The notes below the pieces were generated by a model, which worked only from the letters and a program-made list of their open reading frames with translations, had not been told where the DNA came from and did not search any database. Shown piece after piece: positions 1 to 11,215 of a stretch of 64,000 nucleotides of DNA (positions are counted from its first letter, which is position 1; each line of letters starts with the position of its first letter). A program made the position numbers and the translations under genes. Source of the stretch: Marsupella aquatica (Eukaryota; Marchantiophyta); assembly GCA_973895155.1 (NCBI GenBank), contig OZ316894.1, positions 1,922,001 to 1,986,000 of the forward strand, read 5' to 3'.

Positions 1-293
1 TTCTTTCCCTTCAACTTCGCTAGTGCATTGGAAGCTTTCTCCTGGCCGAAAGTGAGTGAGTGACAAGCTAGAAGGCAGGATGCCCGAGGTACACAATCAC
101 TGTAGCAATAATTGAATTGCTTGCCGTCCCTGAATTCCCATGTATTTACCATTCTAAGCAAGACGAGATCCATAGTGATAGGTCATCATCGAGCAGTGGC
201 CAAGCCGAGATCTGAAGGGAATTCATGAACAAGAGACTACATGCAGAAGCGAATTCAAGATCATGACTGTTCAGTTCATGACTAAACGATTAC
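1..293 (-). other. Intron 1 of the P450 gene
   Basis: The splice donor GTAATC lies at 293-288 on the minus strand and no further exon is visible before the window edge. I see no repeat or RNA gene here. Confidence 0.55.
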
Positions 294-547
294 CTCCTGA
301 CGCGAGAATGAGCAAACTCTTTGGGATTACGGACAAAGTCGAGTGATTCCCCAATGATAGGCCAGCCCAGCGAGCCTTTGGGCAGCACGGCGTCGGGCCT
401 TCGTGACGAGTATAGAGTGTATAATCGCTGCGCCCACAGCAGAATAGCTCCGCCCAGCACCACGGCCAGCACTGCCGATAATATCGACAGCCCTGAGTCT
501 CTCATCTCTGTGTATCTCAAGAATGTGGATAGCAATGACTCACCCAT
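294..547 (-). CDS. Cytochrome P450, first exon only (CYP85-clan-like)
   Basis: This is the N-terminal exon of a membrane-bound cytochrome P450 mono-oxygenase; the haem-binding part lies outside the window. From the ATG at 547 it encodes about 84 residues: a short N-terminus, a hydrophobic ER anchor (LSILSAVLAVVLGGAILLWA), a basic stretch, then the proline/glycine hinge LPKGSLGWPIIGESLDF. That hinge is typical of plant A-/85-clan P450s such as CYP90, CYP707 and CYP716. The reading frame stays open 25 codons upstream of the ATG but without another ATG. The exon ends in AG|GTAATC at 294/293, so 1-293 is intron 1. Family membership is clear from the hinge plus anchor; the exact CYP family cannot be told from one exon. 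Confidence 0.8.
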
Positions 548-1027
548 CTCTGTGACTTCTAGAGGTGGAGAACTTAGACTCGCCACAGGTGCTTGGACGA
601 GCTCACTGAGATGTGTGTGCAATCTTTAATTCCACAGTTTTTGTAGCTTGCATGTGCTCTGGAAGCACAATCCTTGAAACAAAATTTGCCGCGTGCTCTA
701 CATCAGATGTGAGAGATTATGTTGTTTTCAGTGCTGTTTGTCCAAACCGATGTGTGCAATGAAGGACCCAGAAATTATAAAATTAAAGCCCCATTCCTTC
801 ATTCGCTAGTGTCATTCCTGTCCGATGGTGAAAAGGTGGAGCTCAAGCACATTTCGCTCAAGCACTGGGAGCTCAACCCCATTTGGCTAGAGCCCATTCG
901 TAGTGAAACTGACTATATAATAAGATCGGAACATGGCCCTGTGTCGGGGAAGAGGGAAGTCATAGGAATACTATAAAAAATACAAATATAGAATCCAGAG
1001 GTGTTTCCATCCTACGCGCAGCTTTAG

Positions 1028-1808
1028 AAATGGAAGTTTCCTTTCAAAACATGGACCCAGAACCGCAATTTACTTTGACACCGCTAGTGAATACAACTTT
1101 CATATTTTGTCTTATGCAGATTTTGGGCTCAGTATTTACGGACCCCCATGAGAGGTGTCTTGTAAATTCCCTATGCAGATTTTGGGCTCAGTATTTACTG
1201 ACCCCCATGAGAGGTGTCTTGTAAATTCCCTGCGAGGAGGTTGTTTAGATTTTAATATGCCTTAACAAGATGAATCATTTATATTAATTAGATTTTGAAT
1301 TAAGTTTTGGACACCTTTTAATTTTAGTTAACTTCTAGTATCTTGAATTTATTTTTGGATCCCCTCATAACTGCTTGATTTCTCCTTTTCAATCCCTCTT
1401 AGTGAATCTTATCTTTTATCATGAGAATGAGAGAAATGATTTGAACAATTTGCACATATGTTGTACTAAGTTCCCCTAATGGTTCCTTTTACAAAATGTA
1501 TGGTTTTAAAGGAGTTGATTGTCATTACCTAGAAGCAAGTGAAATCTGTACATTATGTGCACAACACTTTCCTTGGTCATTATGTGTTTTTCTTTGCATG
1601 TATATGTATGGTTTTGTGTATTCTCTCACTCACTCTTAATTAACAGATATTATTTTCTTAATATGTACTTTGTATCTACTCTCTTCTTTTATCATCATAA
1701 ATAAAATTAGATGAATTACTACACTACAAGACAAAAAAAGGATACATGTTCCAGGATGAACATGCTATAATGGAAGTTTCCTTTCAAAACATGGACCCAG
1801 AACCGCAA
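1028..1808. repeat. About 39-bp direct repeats, roughly 740 bp apart
   Basis: The same sequence, starting TGGAAGTTTCCTTTCAAAAC and continuing to CAGAACCGCAA, is present at 1030-1068 and again at 1770-1808 without visible change. The DNA between is AT-rich and holds the 59-bp duplication. The repeats are too long to be a target-site duplication. Confidence 0.8.
1113..1230. repeat. Tandem duplication, 59-bp unit
   Basis: Two nearly identical copies start at 1113 and 1172, each reading from TATGCAGATTTTGGGC to TGTAAATTCC. The part reading CCCCCATGAGAGGT followed by TTGTAAATTCC recurs in diverged form near 38150-38180. No coding frame is supported in 548-3300. Confidence 0.85.
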
Positions 1809-2068
1809 GTGCTACATAAAGGAGATAAAGATTGGAGATCCTTATTCCTAAGAAGTAAGAGTGCCTCTAGGAGAAATTGGGGGCAGCAATTCCTTCTTTT
1901 TTTCTAATTGAGAGATACAATCCTAGCCATTCATATGTGTGAACTGGTCACACTTTACATGAACTTGGGGCACTGTAATCAAGCAAAAACATTACCTGAC
2001 CTAGTCACCTGGTCATCTGGCAGTGGGCCCCTTTTTTGGTTGATATGTGCAAGTTTGTTTTGTCTAAA

Positions 2069-2415
2069 CTTAGACCTCCCCTTGAGGAGGTCGAAAAACC
2101 TGGAGCAAAAGGCAGCTGATTTTGAGTGAATTGCCTTGATTAATTACTTCCAGACTGGACGCATTTTGGCTAATGCCTTTTGATTTTCGGTAAGAAAATG
2201 GCCATCAACCTTGCTTTGGATGGAGAGACTGAGTCAAAAACTTAGACCCTCGCTTAGACCTCCCCTTGAGGTAGTTGAAAATCTGGAGCAAATGGCAGCT
2301 CATTTTGAGTGAATTGCATTGATAATTACTTCCAGACTGGACGCATTTTGGCTCATGCAATTGTAATTTTTGGGTAAGGAAATGGCCGTCAGCTTTCCTT
2401 TGGATGGAGACACTG
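2069..2415. repeat. Diverged direct duplication, about 184-bp period
   Basis: CTTAGACCTCCCCTTGAGG begins both copies (2069 and 2253). Both continue through TTTTGAGTGAATTGC and CTTCCAGACTGGACGC to a TTTGGATGGAGA end. Non-coding. Confidence 0.85.
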
Positions 2416-2439
2416 CCCCCACCTTCTTGTAAAGCGCCG

Positions 2440-2458
2440 CCCCCCCCCCCCCCCCCCC
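2440..2458. repeat. Homopolymer run of 19 C
   Basis: Nineteen consecutive C. A homopolymer this long is prone to miscounting in assembly. Confidence 0.9.
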
Positions 2459-2896
2459 AAGAAGCACTGAGTTAACTAACAATAGCTCACCTTTGACTCA
2501 ATCAGAGCCCCTGTATTGCCCTAGCAAGGTCAAAACCCTAGAGTGAAAAAGTCACACTCCGGACTTGTGCCCCTTATAAGAGAAGAACTGTATTGCCCTA
2601 GGTCGAAAGCTTAGAGTAAGTCACACTCGGTACCTGTACCCCCTCCTATTAGATAATAGCACAAAGTGGTGGCTCCACTTTTAAAGCTGTCCCCACATAC
2701 GGTCATTGTCGAGTCATATGTCTATGGCGAACTTTTCAACCACTAAACGATTCATTGCAATCCGGGAATATACAAACTTTTTATAGAAAAGGATCAAACA
2801 GAGTACAAAAGAGCAATTGCTATCCCTTTTCAAAAGAGGTGGTGGGTCGTCTCCTCCGTACTTCCCACTAATTGAGGTTCTACAGTAACACGTAAG

Positions 2897-3095
2897 TCAA
2901 TACCATAAAGCTAGGAAAGTAAAATGTGAGGAGAAATAAAAAATTTGAGTGGCTCTTAGAGCTATTCTATCTCAATACCATAAAGCTAGGAAATTAAAAT
3001 GTGAGGAGAAATAAAAAATTTGAGTGGCTCTTAGAGCTATTCTATCTCAATACCATAAAGCTAGGAAATTAAAATGTGAGGAGAAATAAAAATAT
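2897..3095. repeat. Tandem repeat, 75-bp unit, about 2.6 copies
   Basis: TCAATACCATAAAGCTAGGA recurs at 2897, 2972 and 3047, exactly 75 bp apart, with near-identical interiors (TTTGAGTGGCTCTTAGAGC). The third copy is truncated. Non-coding. Confidence 0.9.
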
Positions 3096-3393
3096 ATCAG
3101 TGACTCTAGACAGTGACTCTAGGACTTTACCAAAGTATATGATTGTGAATGTAAAGAAGATGTACATAACCATGATGATATATTATGAATGACATGAACG
3201 AGAGTATCTGTGGATGCAAAAAAGATGTACATGCATAGACATGATCCACTCACTTTAATACACAATCCTATCTTTTTGTATTCATAGTCTGCTTACAAAA
3301 CTCACTTTTGGAGGGAACTCATTATGACCCTTAGATTTAAACTTTACATTTTCCTGCCCATCCTTTACATTTTCCTGCCGACCTTGACTTAGT

Positions 3394-4090
3394 CGGATTT
3401 AAGTTTCGCCGTTTTTTCACTTTTTCTGCATGTTTGGCGATTTCGACGATTTCGCGACTCAATTTGGGTCGTAACTTTCTCCAGGAGTTCGGATTTGGGA
3501 GTTCTTGACGGCTTTGGAAAGATCTTGGCGAGGCGATGAAGATCGATACGACTTGCACCCCAAACGGTTACCGTATGAGCGAGTTACATCGGATTTAAGT
3601 TTCGCCATTTTTTCACTTTTTCTGCGCGTTTGGCGATTTGGGCGATTTCGCGACTCAATTTGGGTCATAACTTTCTCCAGGAGTTTCGGATCTGGGAGTT
3701 CTTGACGGCTTTGGAAAGCTTTCGGCGAGGCGGTGAAGATTGATACGACTTGCGCCCCAAACGGTCACCCCATGACCGAGTTACATCGGATTTAGGTTTC
3801 GTCTTTTTTCACTTTTTCTGCGCGTTTGACGATTTTGGCGATTTCGCGACTCAATTTGGGTCTTAAATTTCTCCAGGGGTTTCAGATTTGGGTGTTCTTG
3901 ACTTTGGAAAGATCTTGGCGATGCGGTGAAGATCGATATGAATTGCGCCCCAAACGGTCACCAATTGAGCGAGTTACATCAGATTTAGGTTTCGCCGTTT
4001 TTTCACATTGGCTGCGCGTTTGGCGATCTTGGCGTCTTCACGACTCAATTTGGGTCAACGTATGAGCGAGTCACATCGGCCTTAGGCCAT
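3394..4090 (+). repeat. Tandem about 195-bp monomers upstream of the retrotransposon ORF
   Basis: CGGATTTAAGTTTCGCC or close variants recur at about 3394, 3590, 3787 and 3980 (periods 196, 197 and 193), with a truncated unit ending near 4077. Each unit contains TTTTTTCACTTTTTCTGC, GCGACTCAATTTGGGTC and TGCGCCCCAAACGGT-type blocks. The array stops about 290 bp before the ATG at 4381, the position expected of a monomer-type 5' promoter region. Two copies of CTTTACATTTTCCTGCC precede it near 3341-3380. Confidence 0.85.
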
Positions 4091-4380
4091 CGCTTTCTCC
4101 TCCAATTGGTTGTCGCCTTCGGGAGCTGTAGCCGCACGCTCAATCCAGAGGATGAATCTTCACTCGCGTCGACTCCCCAGCGGACAGCTAGACGGGTGCT
4201 TCAGCTTTGTTTCTTACAGTTCCTGCACCTGCTCAACGGTTTCCTAGGCTAGCGGTGGCGCCGTTTCTCGGCCTGATGCGGTGGGCTCTCTCCATCGCCT
4301 CCCCTTTCTTTTCACCTGCCTCGGTTGGGCCTTTTGTCGCTTCTTGATGCGTTTTTGCTTTCATCGGATTGCGACCTATC

Positions 4381-7300
4381 ATGTCTGCGTTGAGAGTGTT
4401 GGCGCGGGGCAAGCGCCCAGCCCCACCCCACACTTCTCCCCCATCCTCCCCTCCCCCTCGTGGTCGTCTTCGTGTTTGCTCTTCTTCATTGGATCTCTCT
4501 CATCTTCATGATGACCCCATGCCCGATGCTCTGCCAGTCCCCCCGTCTACTGCCCACCCCATCGTCGCCCTGGCTCCTCTCCCCACCCCATTCCCTCTCC
4601 ACCCATTCATCATCCTCCTCCGGCCTCCTCGTCCACATCTGTTCCACCCCCACCTCTTGTCCAGTCTTTCCCTGCTCCCTCCCCGGACGAGCGTCCCCTG
4701 CATACTTGTCCTGACTGTGGATGGGTTGGCATCTCCCTCCCTCATCATCGCGGGCGGGGCCGGTGCCATCGTCGCCAGCAAGCCCAATCCCAGCCTCAGC
4801 CCCCTATTGACCCGGTTAGCTCTGCCCCTCCCTCCTTGGAGACTCCCGAGCAGGCATGGAGTTGGGTTCGCACTCTTGACCCCCTTCCAGTCTACCATCC
4901 AAGGTACATTAGACCTCGCCTTTATAACCACATTCCTCTGGCGCTGCGCCCTTTAGTTCGGTCCTCCTTGTTATAACTCATGCAGCTTATCTTGGCGCAT
5001 CCTATGGAGGTCTCCTACTGGTCTTTACTGATGCTTTTTCCATAGTGGTCTCTTACCCTCCCTAGTCATGGTGATCGTGTGGGTCACCGTGAGACTGCCT
5101 CTCGTATCCATCGTTTTTTGCAGGGAGATTGGGAGCAGCTTCAGGAAGAGTACTTTCTTCGCGCCCGGTCTTTTACCGCCCGTACTTTGTCTGACCCAGC
5201 CCGCCACTCTCATCCCCCTGAGCATAGACGTCTTCGTCGCTCTTGTCGTTTAGCCCAGGCTGGTGAATATCGTCGGGCTGTCCAGGCCCTTTCTCCCACC
5301 ACACCAGCCCCCCCTGGCGAGGTCACCTCATCGGCCCTTCAGGATCTCCATCCGCAGCCCCATGATCAGCTCCCTTTGTTCGTAGAGGATTTTGAGCCTG
5401 AGGAGGATCTTCAGTTTAGTAGGGACCACTTCACCTATGCCTTCCTCCATGCCCTGCGTTGCGCTGCTGGTGGCCCCTCTGGCTATGTCTTTGAGCATTT
5501 TTGGGATTTATTCCCCCCTGAGGATCCTCAGTTTGGTTTTCCAGTTTTCTTCTCCTTTTGCCAGTGTATTGCAGCCGGTCGTTTGCCTCCTCCCGTCTCT
5601 CGGCTCTTGAGTGCTTCTCGTTTATTGGCCATGGCTAAGTCTTCGGCCAATTGCTATTGGGGAGGTTTTTCTTCGGCTTGTGTCTCGCACACTTTCCTCG
5701 CAGTTTCGCTCTGCACTATCAGATCATCTCTCTCCACATCAGTTTGCAGTTGACGTTCCTGGCGGTTGTGAGACAGTTATTGCGGGTACTCGAGCTACCT
5801 TGGACCTCCACCTTGATTGGGTTGTCCTCCAGGTTGATGTCTCTAACGCTTTTAATACGGTTTCTCGGGCAGCCATTTTTCGTGCTTTGAGGGCGGCGGA
5901 TCCAGACATCCAGTCCCTGATCCCCTTTGTCCGTTGTTTTTATGGACTCAAGGCCCCACTCTTCTATAGTCATCACTCCTCTATAGGTGTGTATACCACT
6001 CTTTCCTCTGCAGAAGGTACTCGTCAGGGTGACCCTTTGGGTGGGCCTCTTTTTGCCATTGCCCATTTTAAAGCTTTACGGGAAGCCGCCTTGGCCCACC
6101 CCCAGTGTATCTTCCCCTCCCTTTCAGATGACACCCACATCATTGGTCCTCCTGCCGCGGTTACTTTTGCCCTCGCCACTCTTTCCACCCTTTTGATGGG
6201 CCTCGGTTTACGAGTTCAGCCTGTGAAGAGTCGTGCATGGAGTCCAGCTGGGTTACCCTCTGATCTTGCGCTTCCCCCAGGGTTCTTACATCCAGCCGAT
6301 GGTCTTTGGGTCCTTGGCTCCCCAGTCGGTACCGCCTCCTTTTGCTCCTCTTTCATCGCTGACTCTCTACAGGCTGCCTTAGCCTCTACTCCTATGCTCC
6401 CTAAGTTAGCAGATTCTCAGGCAACATTTGGGATGTTGTTGAGGTGCATCCACCCTCGTGCGTCTTATTTGGCTAGGACGCATCCCCCTACCGAGGATCT
6501 TTGTCTCCACCTTTGAGCATTTGATGTCTCCATTCGTCAGACCCTGGCCTCTCTTTTGGGGGCCGGGTACGTTGCTCTCATCTCCGTGGCTTCATCGACA
6601 ACTCAGTCTTCCTATTTTGCAGGGTGGTTTTGGGCTTACTTCCATTGAGAGCCTTGCACCTTTGGCCTTTTTGGGTGCGTGGGCGGCCACCTTCTCATTG
6701 TTGGCCGATTGTTTTCTTATTGAGGATCACCCTTTTTTACTTTCATCTCTCATGGAGGTAGAGGAGGGTTCCCTTCCGTTTCAGGTTCATTTGCGCGCAG
6801 CGCGGTCCTCATTACCAGATCCCATTCGCGCCGCGTTACCTTTTTTTCAGGAGTTTTTATCCTTGGATCCCGTTTGTCTTCAGGCAACCTCGTTGGGCGT
6901 ATGCACGCTTTCACCCTTTCCAGCATCCTCTCTGAGGCACCTGACACGGACCAAGCTCGGATTCTTTCTTCCGGAGGGAAGGGCACAGGTGGATGGCTTC
7001 AGGCCAATCCAGTCATTCCTCATTTGCGGATGTCTTCAACGGAGTTCTCCACAGCCATGCGTCTTCGTATGGGGCTGCCCCACCCACTTCTTGCAAGTTT
7101 ACCCCCTTTTTGCACTTGTGGGAAGCCTTGTGATGCCACAGGTGTCCATCTTCTTCGGTGCAGTTTGGGAGGTGAAACCATTATTGTTCACGACGCTGTG
7201 CGAGATGCGACTGCTCAAGTTCTCTCTGGCTCTTTGGTATGCGTGCGGCGGGAGGTGGTACTCGAGTTACCTGGTCCTCCATCACAGCGGTTACGGGTGG

Positions 7301-7764
7301 ATCTTACCATGGTCCGTGAGGGTCAACGTACATTGGCAGATGTAGTGGTGGCAAACCCATTGCGCCAAGACATCATTGGGACAGTAGCAACTACGGCAGG
7401 GGCAGCAGTGTCACGTGCGGCAACAACAAAGGAGGCCAAATATGCTGCACGAGCTTCATCCGACAACTTCCTCCCCCTTGCTCTAGAGCTATTTGGGCGT
7501 CTTCATCCTTAGTTTGATGGGCTTCTTTGGCAAGTTGCCCGGGATGTTCATGGCCGCATGGGTCCCACCGGACCCCCGCTTTCTATTTTGACCACGCACT
7601 TTCGCCAACGCATTTCAGTCACCTTGCAGCGTGCTCAAGTTCGGGCCATCTATCATCGATCTCTTACAATGGGTGCTAGTGTGCCTCCGCAGCGGCTAGC
7701 TCCCCTAGAGGATGTTCTAATCCCACTTGTCGATCTAGTTTTGACCCTTGATGTGGACCAGTAG
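4381..7764 (+). pseudogene. Reverse transcriptase-endonuclease polyprotein, broken by stops and frameshifts
   Basis: The likely start is the ATG at 4381, giving a proline-rich N-terminus that must shift frame near 4560-4600 to reach a zinc finger at about 4707-4785 (HTCPDCGWVGISLPHH). That frame has in-frame stops near 4974 and 5043, then continues through 5079-5640. A shift near 5648 enters the reverse transcriptase (RPIAIGEVFLRLVSRTL; VDVSNAFNTV with motif A; GTRQGDPLGGPLFA, motif B; LSDDTHIIG, motif C with SDD in place of YADD). It stops near 6514, shifts again near 6570 and 6890, then gives CTCGKPCDATGVHLLRC (zinc knuckle). The endonuclease motif RVDLTMV...LADVVVANP follows, with a further stop near 7510 and the end at 7764. 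With so many lesions the copy cannot make an intact protein. Confidence 0.8.
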
Positions 7765-9603
7765 CTTTTTGCCACATTCGCTAGGAATGATGAGGGCCTC
7801 GGTCCCCTTGGATTAGTTTTAGTCTCTCTTTCTTGGTTTTTAGGGGTTCCCTATTGCTCATTTCTTACTTTTAGTTCCTCTTTCTTGGTGTTTAGTGGTT
7901 CCCTTTTGCTCACTTCTTTTTCGATTGGTTTTGTCCACTTGGGCCCTCTTTTGTTTGTTCATTTGTACTCTGATTGGTCCCTTTGTATATAAAAAGTGTG
8001 TATATTTGTCAAATATGTGTAAAGAAGAATGAAATAGTATGTCCTAGCTTGAGGCAGAGATGGGCTTCCACCCACATCTAGACTCATACACTAACATTCA
8101 GAAAAAGGTTATTGGGAATTGCGTGTGAGTTGACAGGAAAATTTAAGTAGACCCCACATGACATTTGGACACGTGATTGCCCCATTCACCTAGTAAAATA
8201 AAGACACAGAACAATACAAATTAAGTTGTGAGTTCAAAAGGGACTATTTATAGGAAAGTGAAAAGTATTTAAGTCTATTGGGAGTAGATCAAGAAATTTT
8301 ATTTTTTTCTATTCTCTCTATTACTAGAAAAACTCACCAAAATGTATAATTCAGGGAAAAACAAACTACAATGAAAGGAAAGAAAAAGAGTTCCAAAGTG
8401 GACAAACACCTAACCAGAAAAAACAAAAGCAAGTGTAAATCTTAAAAAAATGATTAAAAAGAGAAAACTGTCAAACAGTACATGACTGCACACTCAATGT
8501 CCGGCATCTACATTGGAATATGTGATAAAAGCTAATGGGTCACATCCAATGTCCTAACCAAATCAGCAAGTGGGACAGGAATGTTCTCTAGGGGGGCTAG
8601 TGTCTGCGGGGCACACTAACGCCCACTATGAGGGATCGACAATAAATGGCTCAAGCTTGGGCATGTTGTAAGGTCACTGAAATGTGCTGATGAAAGTGTG
8701 TGATCAAGATGGATAGTGGGGGTCTGGATGGACCCATCCGTCCATGAATATCACAAGCAGCCTATCGAAGGAGCCCATCGAACTGATGATGAAGATGCCC
8801 AAAGAGCGGGAACTCAACTAGGGAACCATAGTTTTGCATGGGGATCATTGAGAGCTTCAAAATGAATCCAAACATGACCATGTTTGGAAGAGTACGAGCG
8901 CAAAAACATCTATTTTAAGTTTCAATATTTTCTATACTTTGGTCATTCTTCCCGTTTTGCTCCTTATGTGGAGCCTCCAGCCAGCCCCCACCCATCCAAG
9001 ATGCCCACACCTGGGCCTCCAAGTCCTTGGGCTGCCTTTTGGCCTCCATGTACCCCCTCAATGGCTCCATTGTCATCCATCACCACCCAACACCCCTCTC
9101 AACTTTGGCCTTCGATTGTCGCATCAATTTATTAAAACTAAAAAAAATAAAAATTTGAAAATCCAAACACTTTTGCTACACCTATTTGTCTTTCTACTTA
9201 TATACACAATTTTAAGTCATCACTAAGTTACTATTGGGCTTGGGGCCCTGTCACTAGATGCTAGAAAGGGTGAAAGTGTGCATATGCTCAACAAGGTCAG
9301 CCTGAAGATAAAAACTCATGAAAAGAAGGTAACGCGCCTTGTACAAGTTCCGGTAATGAGGACCGGGCATCTAAGCCGGGTATTAAATATCAAATATATT
9401 TAATATCTAAGCCGGATATTTAATAAACATGTTTTGCTTAGAACGGTGTTATAATATTATTCACGGATTTGATATTTAATACCTGGTTATTTAATATCTA
9501 AGCAACAATGTCCTTGTTTATATTTGCAACCGATTAGAAGAGGTGAAGGGTTTTTTAAAATGTGTCCCAAAGTTAATGAACTGAAGGGCCATTTTAATAC
9601 CTA
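7765..9603. other. Intergenic; retroelement tail, then nothing recognised
   Basis: After the retroelement 3' end the sequence is AT-rich and non-coding. A 22-bp-scale inverted repeat lies at 9366-9500: GGGTATTAAATATCAAAT near 9380 pairs with ATTTGATATTTAATACC near 9467. I see no gene. Confidence 0.5.
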
Positions 9604-9873
9604 ATGACACGCATCACTTGTTCATTGGACACATGTCATCACACAAGTGGATTAGGGGGTTCTAATTTCAAGAAGGACAATAGTGAAGCCCAATGGGTTT
9701 GTGTTGAGTGTGGTGATTTCAGTATTTGTAATATTTGCTCTCAGTTTTCAGAAGTGGATGCTCCCATCCCATATGTATGGAGCAACATTAAGAATCTGTG
9801 GCCCAGTAAGATGTTTGGCACTTTACAGACAAAAGTAGTGGATGACTTCCTTGGCTTGTTAAGTGCAATGTAA
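9604..9873 (+). CDS. Hypothetical 89-aa ORF with ZZ/treble-clef-like cysteines
   Basis: I do not recognise this protein. It starts with ATG at 9604 and contains WVCVECGDFSICNICSQ, a CxxCxxxxxCxxC pattern like the second half of ZZ-type zinc fingers, preceded by cysteine/histidine residues (CSLDTCHH). No promoter or splice context supports it clearly. It could be a single exon of a larger gene or a chance frame; the regular cysteine spacing is the only argument that it is real. Confidence 0.25.
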   Translation: MTRITCSLDTCHHTSGLGGSNFKKDNSEAQWVCVECGDFSICNICSQFSEVDAPIPYVWSNIKNLWPSKMFGTLQTKVVDDFLGLLSAM

Positions 9874-10307
9874 CCTCTAATGTCTTGTAGTGAGATTTTG
9901 TTGGAATCTTCTGAAGAACTTTGATATGTAGTCACGTATGTAGTTTAAATTAGATGTTTGTGTGCTAAAGCCCCAATGGCTTTCACACATTGCCAAATAT
10001 TATATGGCAATATGTTTGTTTAGTGTACTTGCCACTTAATGGTACATTAAATAAAATGTGCATTCATGATTGAATCTCTTTGCAAAAATTTTGTTTATAA
10101 CAAATGAAGGGTGTTTTAAATCCCCAAATCTATCTGATTATAATAACATAGGTAAATTTTATGTAGGACTGAAAATTCTTTTTAGAACGAACAAGATACA
10201 TTTTAATGTTCTTCCAAAATATAACAAGGGGTACCTGGGGGGCCTTCGGTCACAGGTATGTTTCATTATATTTCCCTTAGTGAGGACCCAAGGGTATGTA
10301 CGTACCC

Positions 10308-10584
10308 CTGGGGGTCTCACTATATGGGGACCTCCCCATCACATGCGACGTTTTTAGGCCTCAGACCCCCTAAAATGTAAGATTTTTTTTTAATTTTTTA
10401 ATTTCTATAAAGTTGGAATATTCTTGGAATATTCCAAAAATTGGATTAAAAGACACTAATGTTCTAATAAGTCTCAAAATTGAATTTAAAAGACCCTACT
10501 TCTTAAGTCTTCCCTTAGAAGCAATAAAATGATTCTATCCTTTGTCGTATGTGATATGCCATTTTTGTGGAAGTGAAACCCGAG
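10308..10584. mobile_element. MITE, 277 bp, with perfect 8-bp target duplication
   Basis: The ends CTGGGGGTCTCACT (10308-10321) and AGTGAAACCCGAG (10572-10584) are imperfect inverted repeats. ACGTACCC flanks the element on both sides (10300-10307 and 10585-10592). The first 70 bp (CACTATATGG, ATGCGACGTTTTTAGG) are related to the right end of the MITE at 39761-40088 read on the opposite strand. It is non-autonomous: no ORF is inside. An 8-bp duplication fits hAT-like insertion, but the termini are G-rich rather than CAGGG-type. Confidence 0.8.
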
Positions 10585-11104
10585 ACGTACCCTCATCAGA
10601 GATGAACCATACATCTCTGTGTGTTGACTACTTGTTGGTTGGATGGTCATGTGCATGCGATTGCAAGTCATGTCTTTGCTCAACAAGGGGTATAGGTTGG
10701 AGCCAAGCCAATGTTATATATCTCATTATTCACATAGTTACACTCTCAAGCTATGATTTTTTATGGGTCTTTTTATTGTGGTGTCTTGTTGGTTTTGTGT
10801 ACTAAGAATGAGTGCACACTCTGGATCATGTTCTGCATTTTTGTTGCCTAATCTGAGCCCTCCGGTTTCTTATTAACACTTCCTACTTGGCAGATATTTG
10901 ACATAAATATATGAAATGACCCTGGCCCGGACTCTATCTGGACATGCAAAATGTCAGCCGGAATGAATTATTGCGGGAATTCCAGGGGGAATTCTGGTTG
11001 GCATTTAAAACCTCACAGTCCTAGCTTCTGCCAAGGCTTCTGCACACCCCAACCCTTCTGAAAGCTGATTTATCTTGCACACTCCTTGAAGTCCTGGTTG
11101 GAAA

Positions 11105-11215
11105 CAATATTAATTGTTCTCTAAGAAGCACTGTCCATGCTATGACTTCATGCAAGGGTTTAATTGTTCTCCAAGAAGCACCCTCCATGTTGTGACTTAT
11201 AATTAGCTTCATGCA
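11105..11215. repeat. Tandem duplication, 50-bp unit
   Basis: TAATTGTTCT followed by AAGAAGCA recurs at 11111 and 11161. The copies diverge by several substitutions. Non-coding. Confidence 0.75.

Larger units (their letters stand above)
3338..8040 (+). mobile_element. Decayed non-LTR retrotransposon of restriction-like-endonuclease type
   Basis: The element has a monomer array (3394-4090), a broken coding region (4381-7764) and a 3' untranslated part. The 3' part contains a 52-bp direct duplication near 7817 and 7869, then T-rich DNA ending around TATATAAAAAGTGTG (about 7988). Visible domains in order are an N-terminal CxxC...HH zinc finger, a reverse transcriptase, a CxC...H...C knuckle and a PD-(D/E)xK-like endonuclease. 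This is the plan of R2/R4/NeSL/Utopia-type elements, which target defined sites. I found no LTRs and no clear target-site duplication, so both outer limits are approximate. Confidence 0.75.

Noticed and set aside
2440-2458. G-quadruplex or regulatory meaning of the C run
   Set aside because: A plain homopolymer of uncertain length, possibly an assembly artefact.
4369-4956. 195-aa proline-rich frame as a gene of its own
   Set aside because: It is the N-terminal part of the broken retrotransposon ORF; its later half is out of frame with the zinc finger.
10235-10291. Possible fourth MITE (CTGGGGGGCC...AGTGAGGACCC)
   Set aside because: Only 57 bp long, with no matching target duplication.
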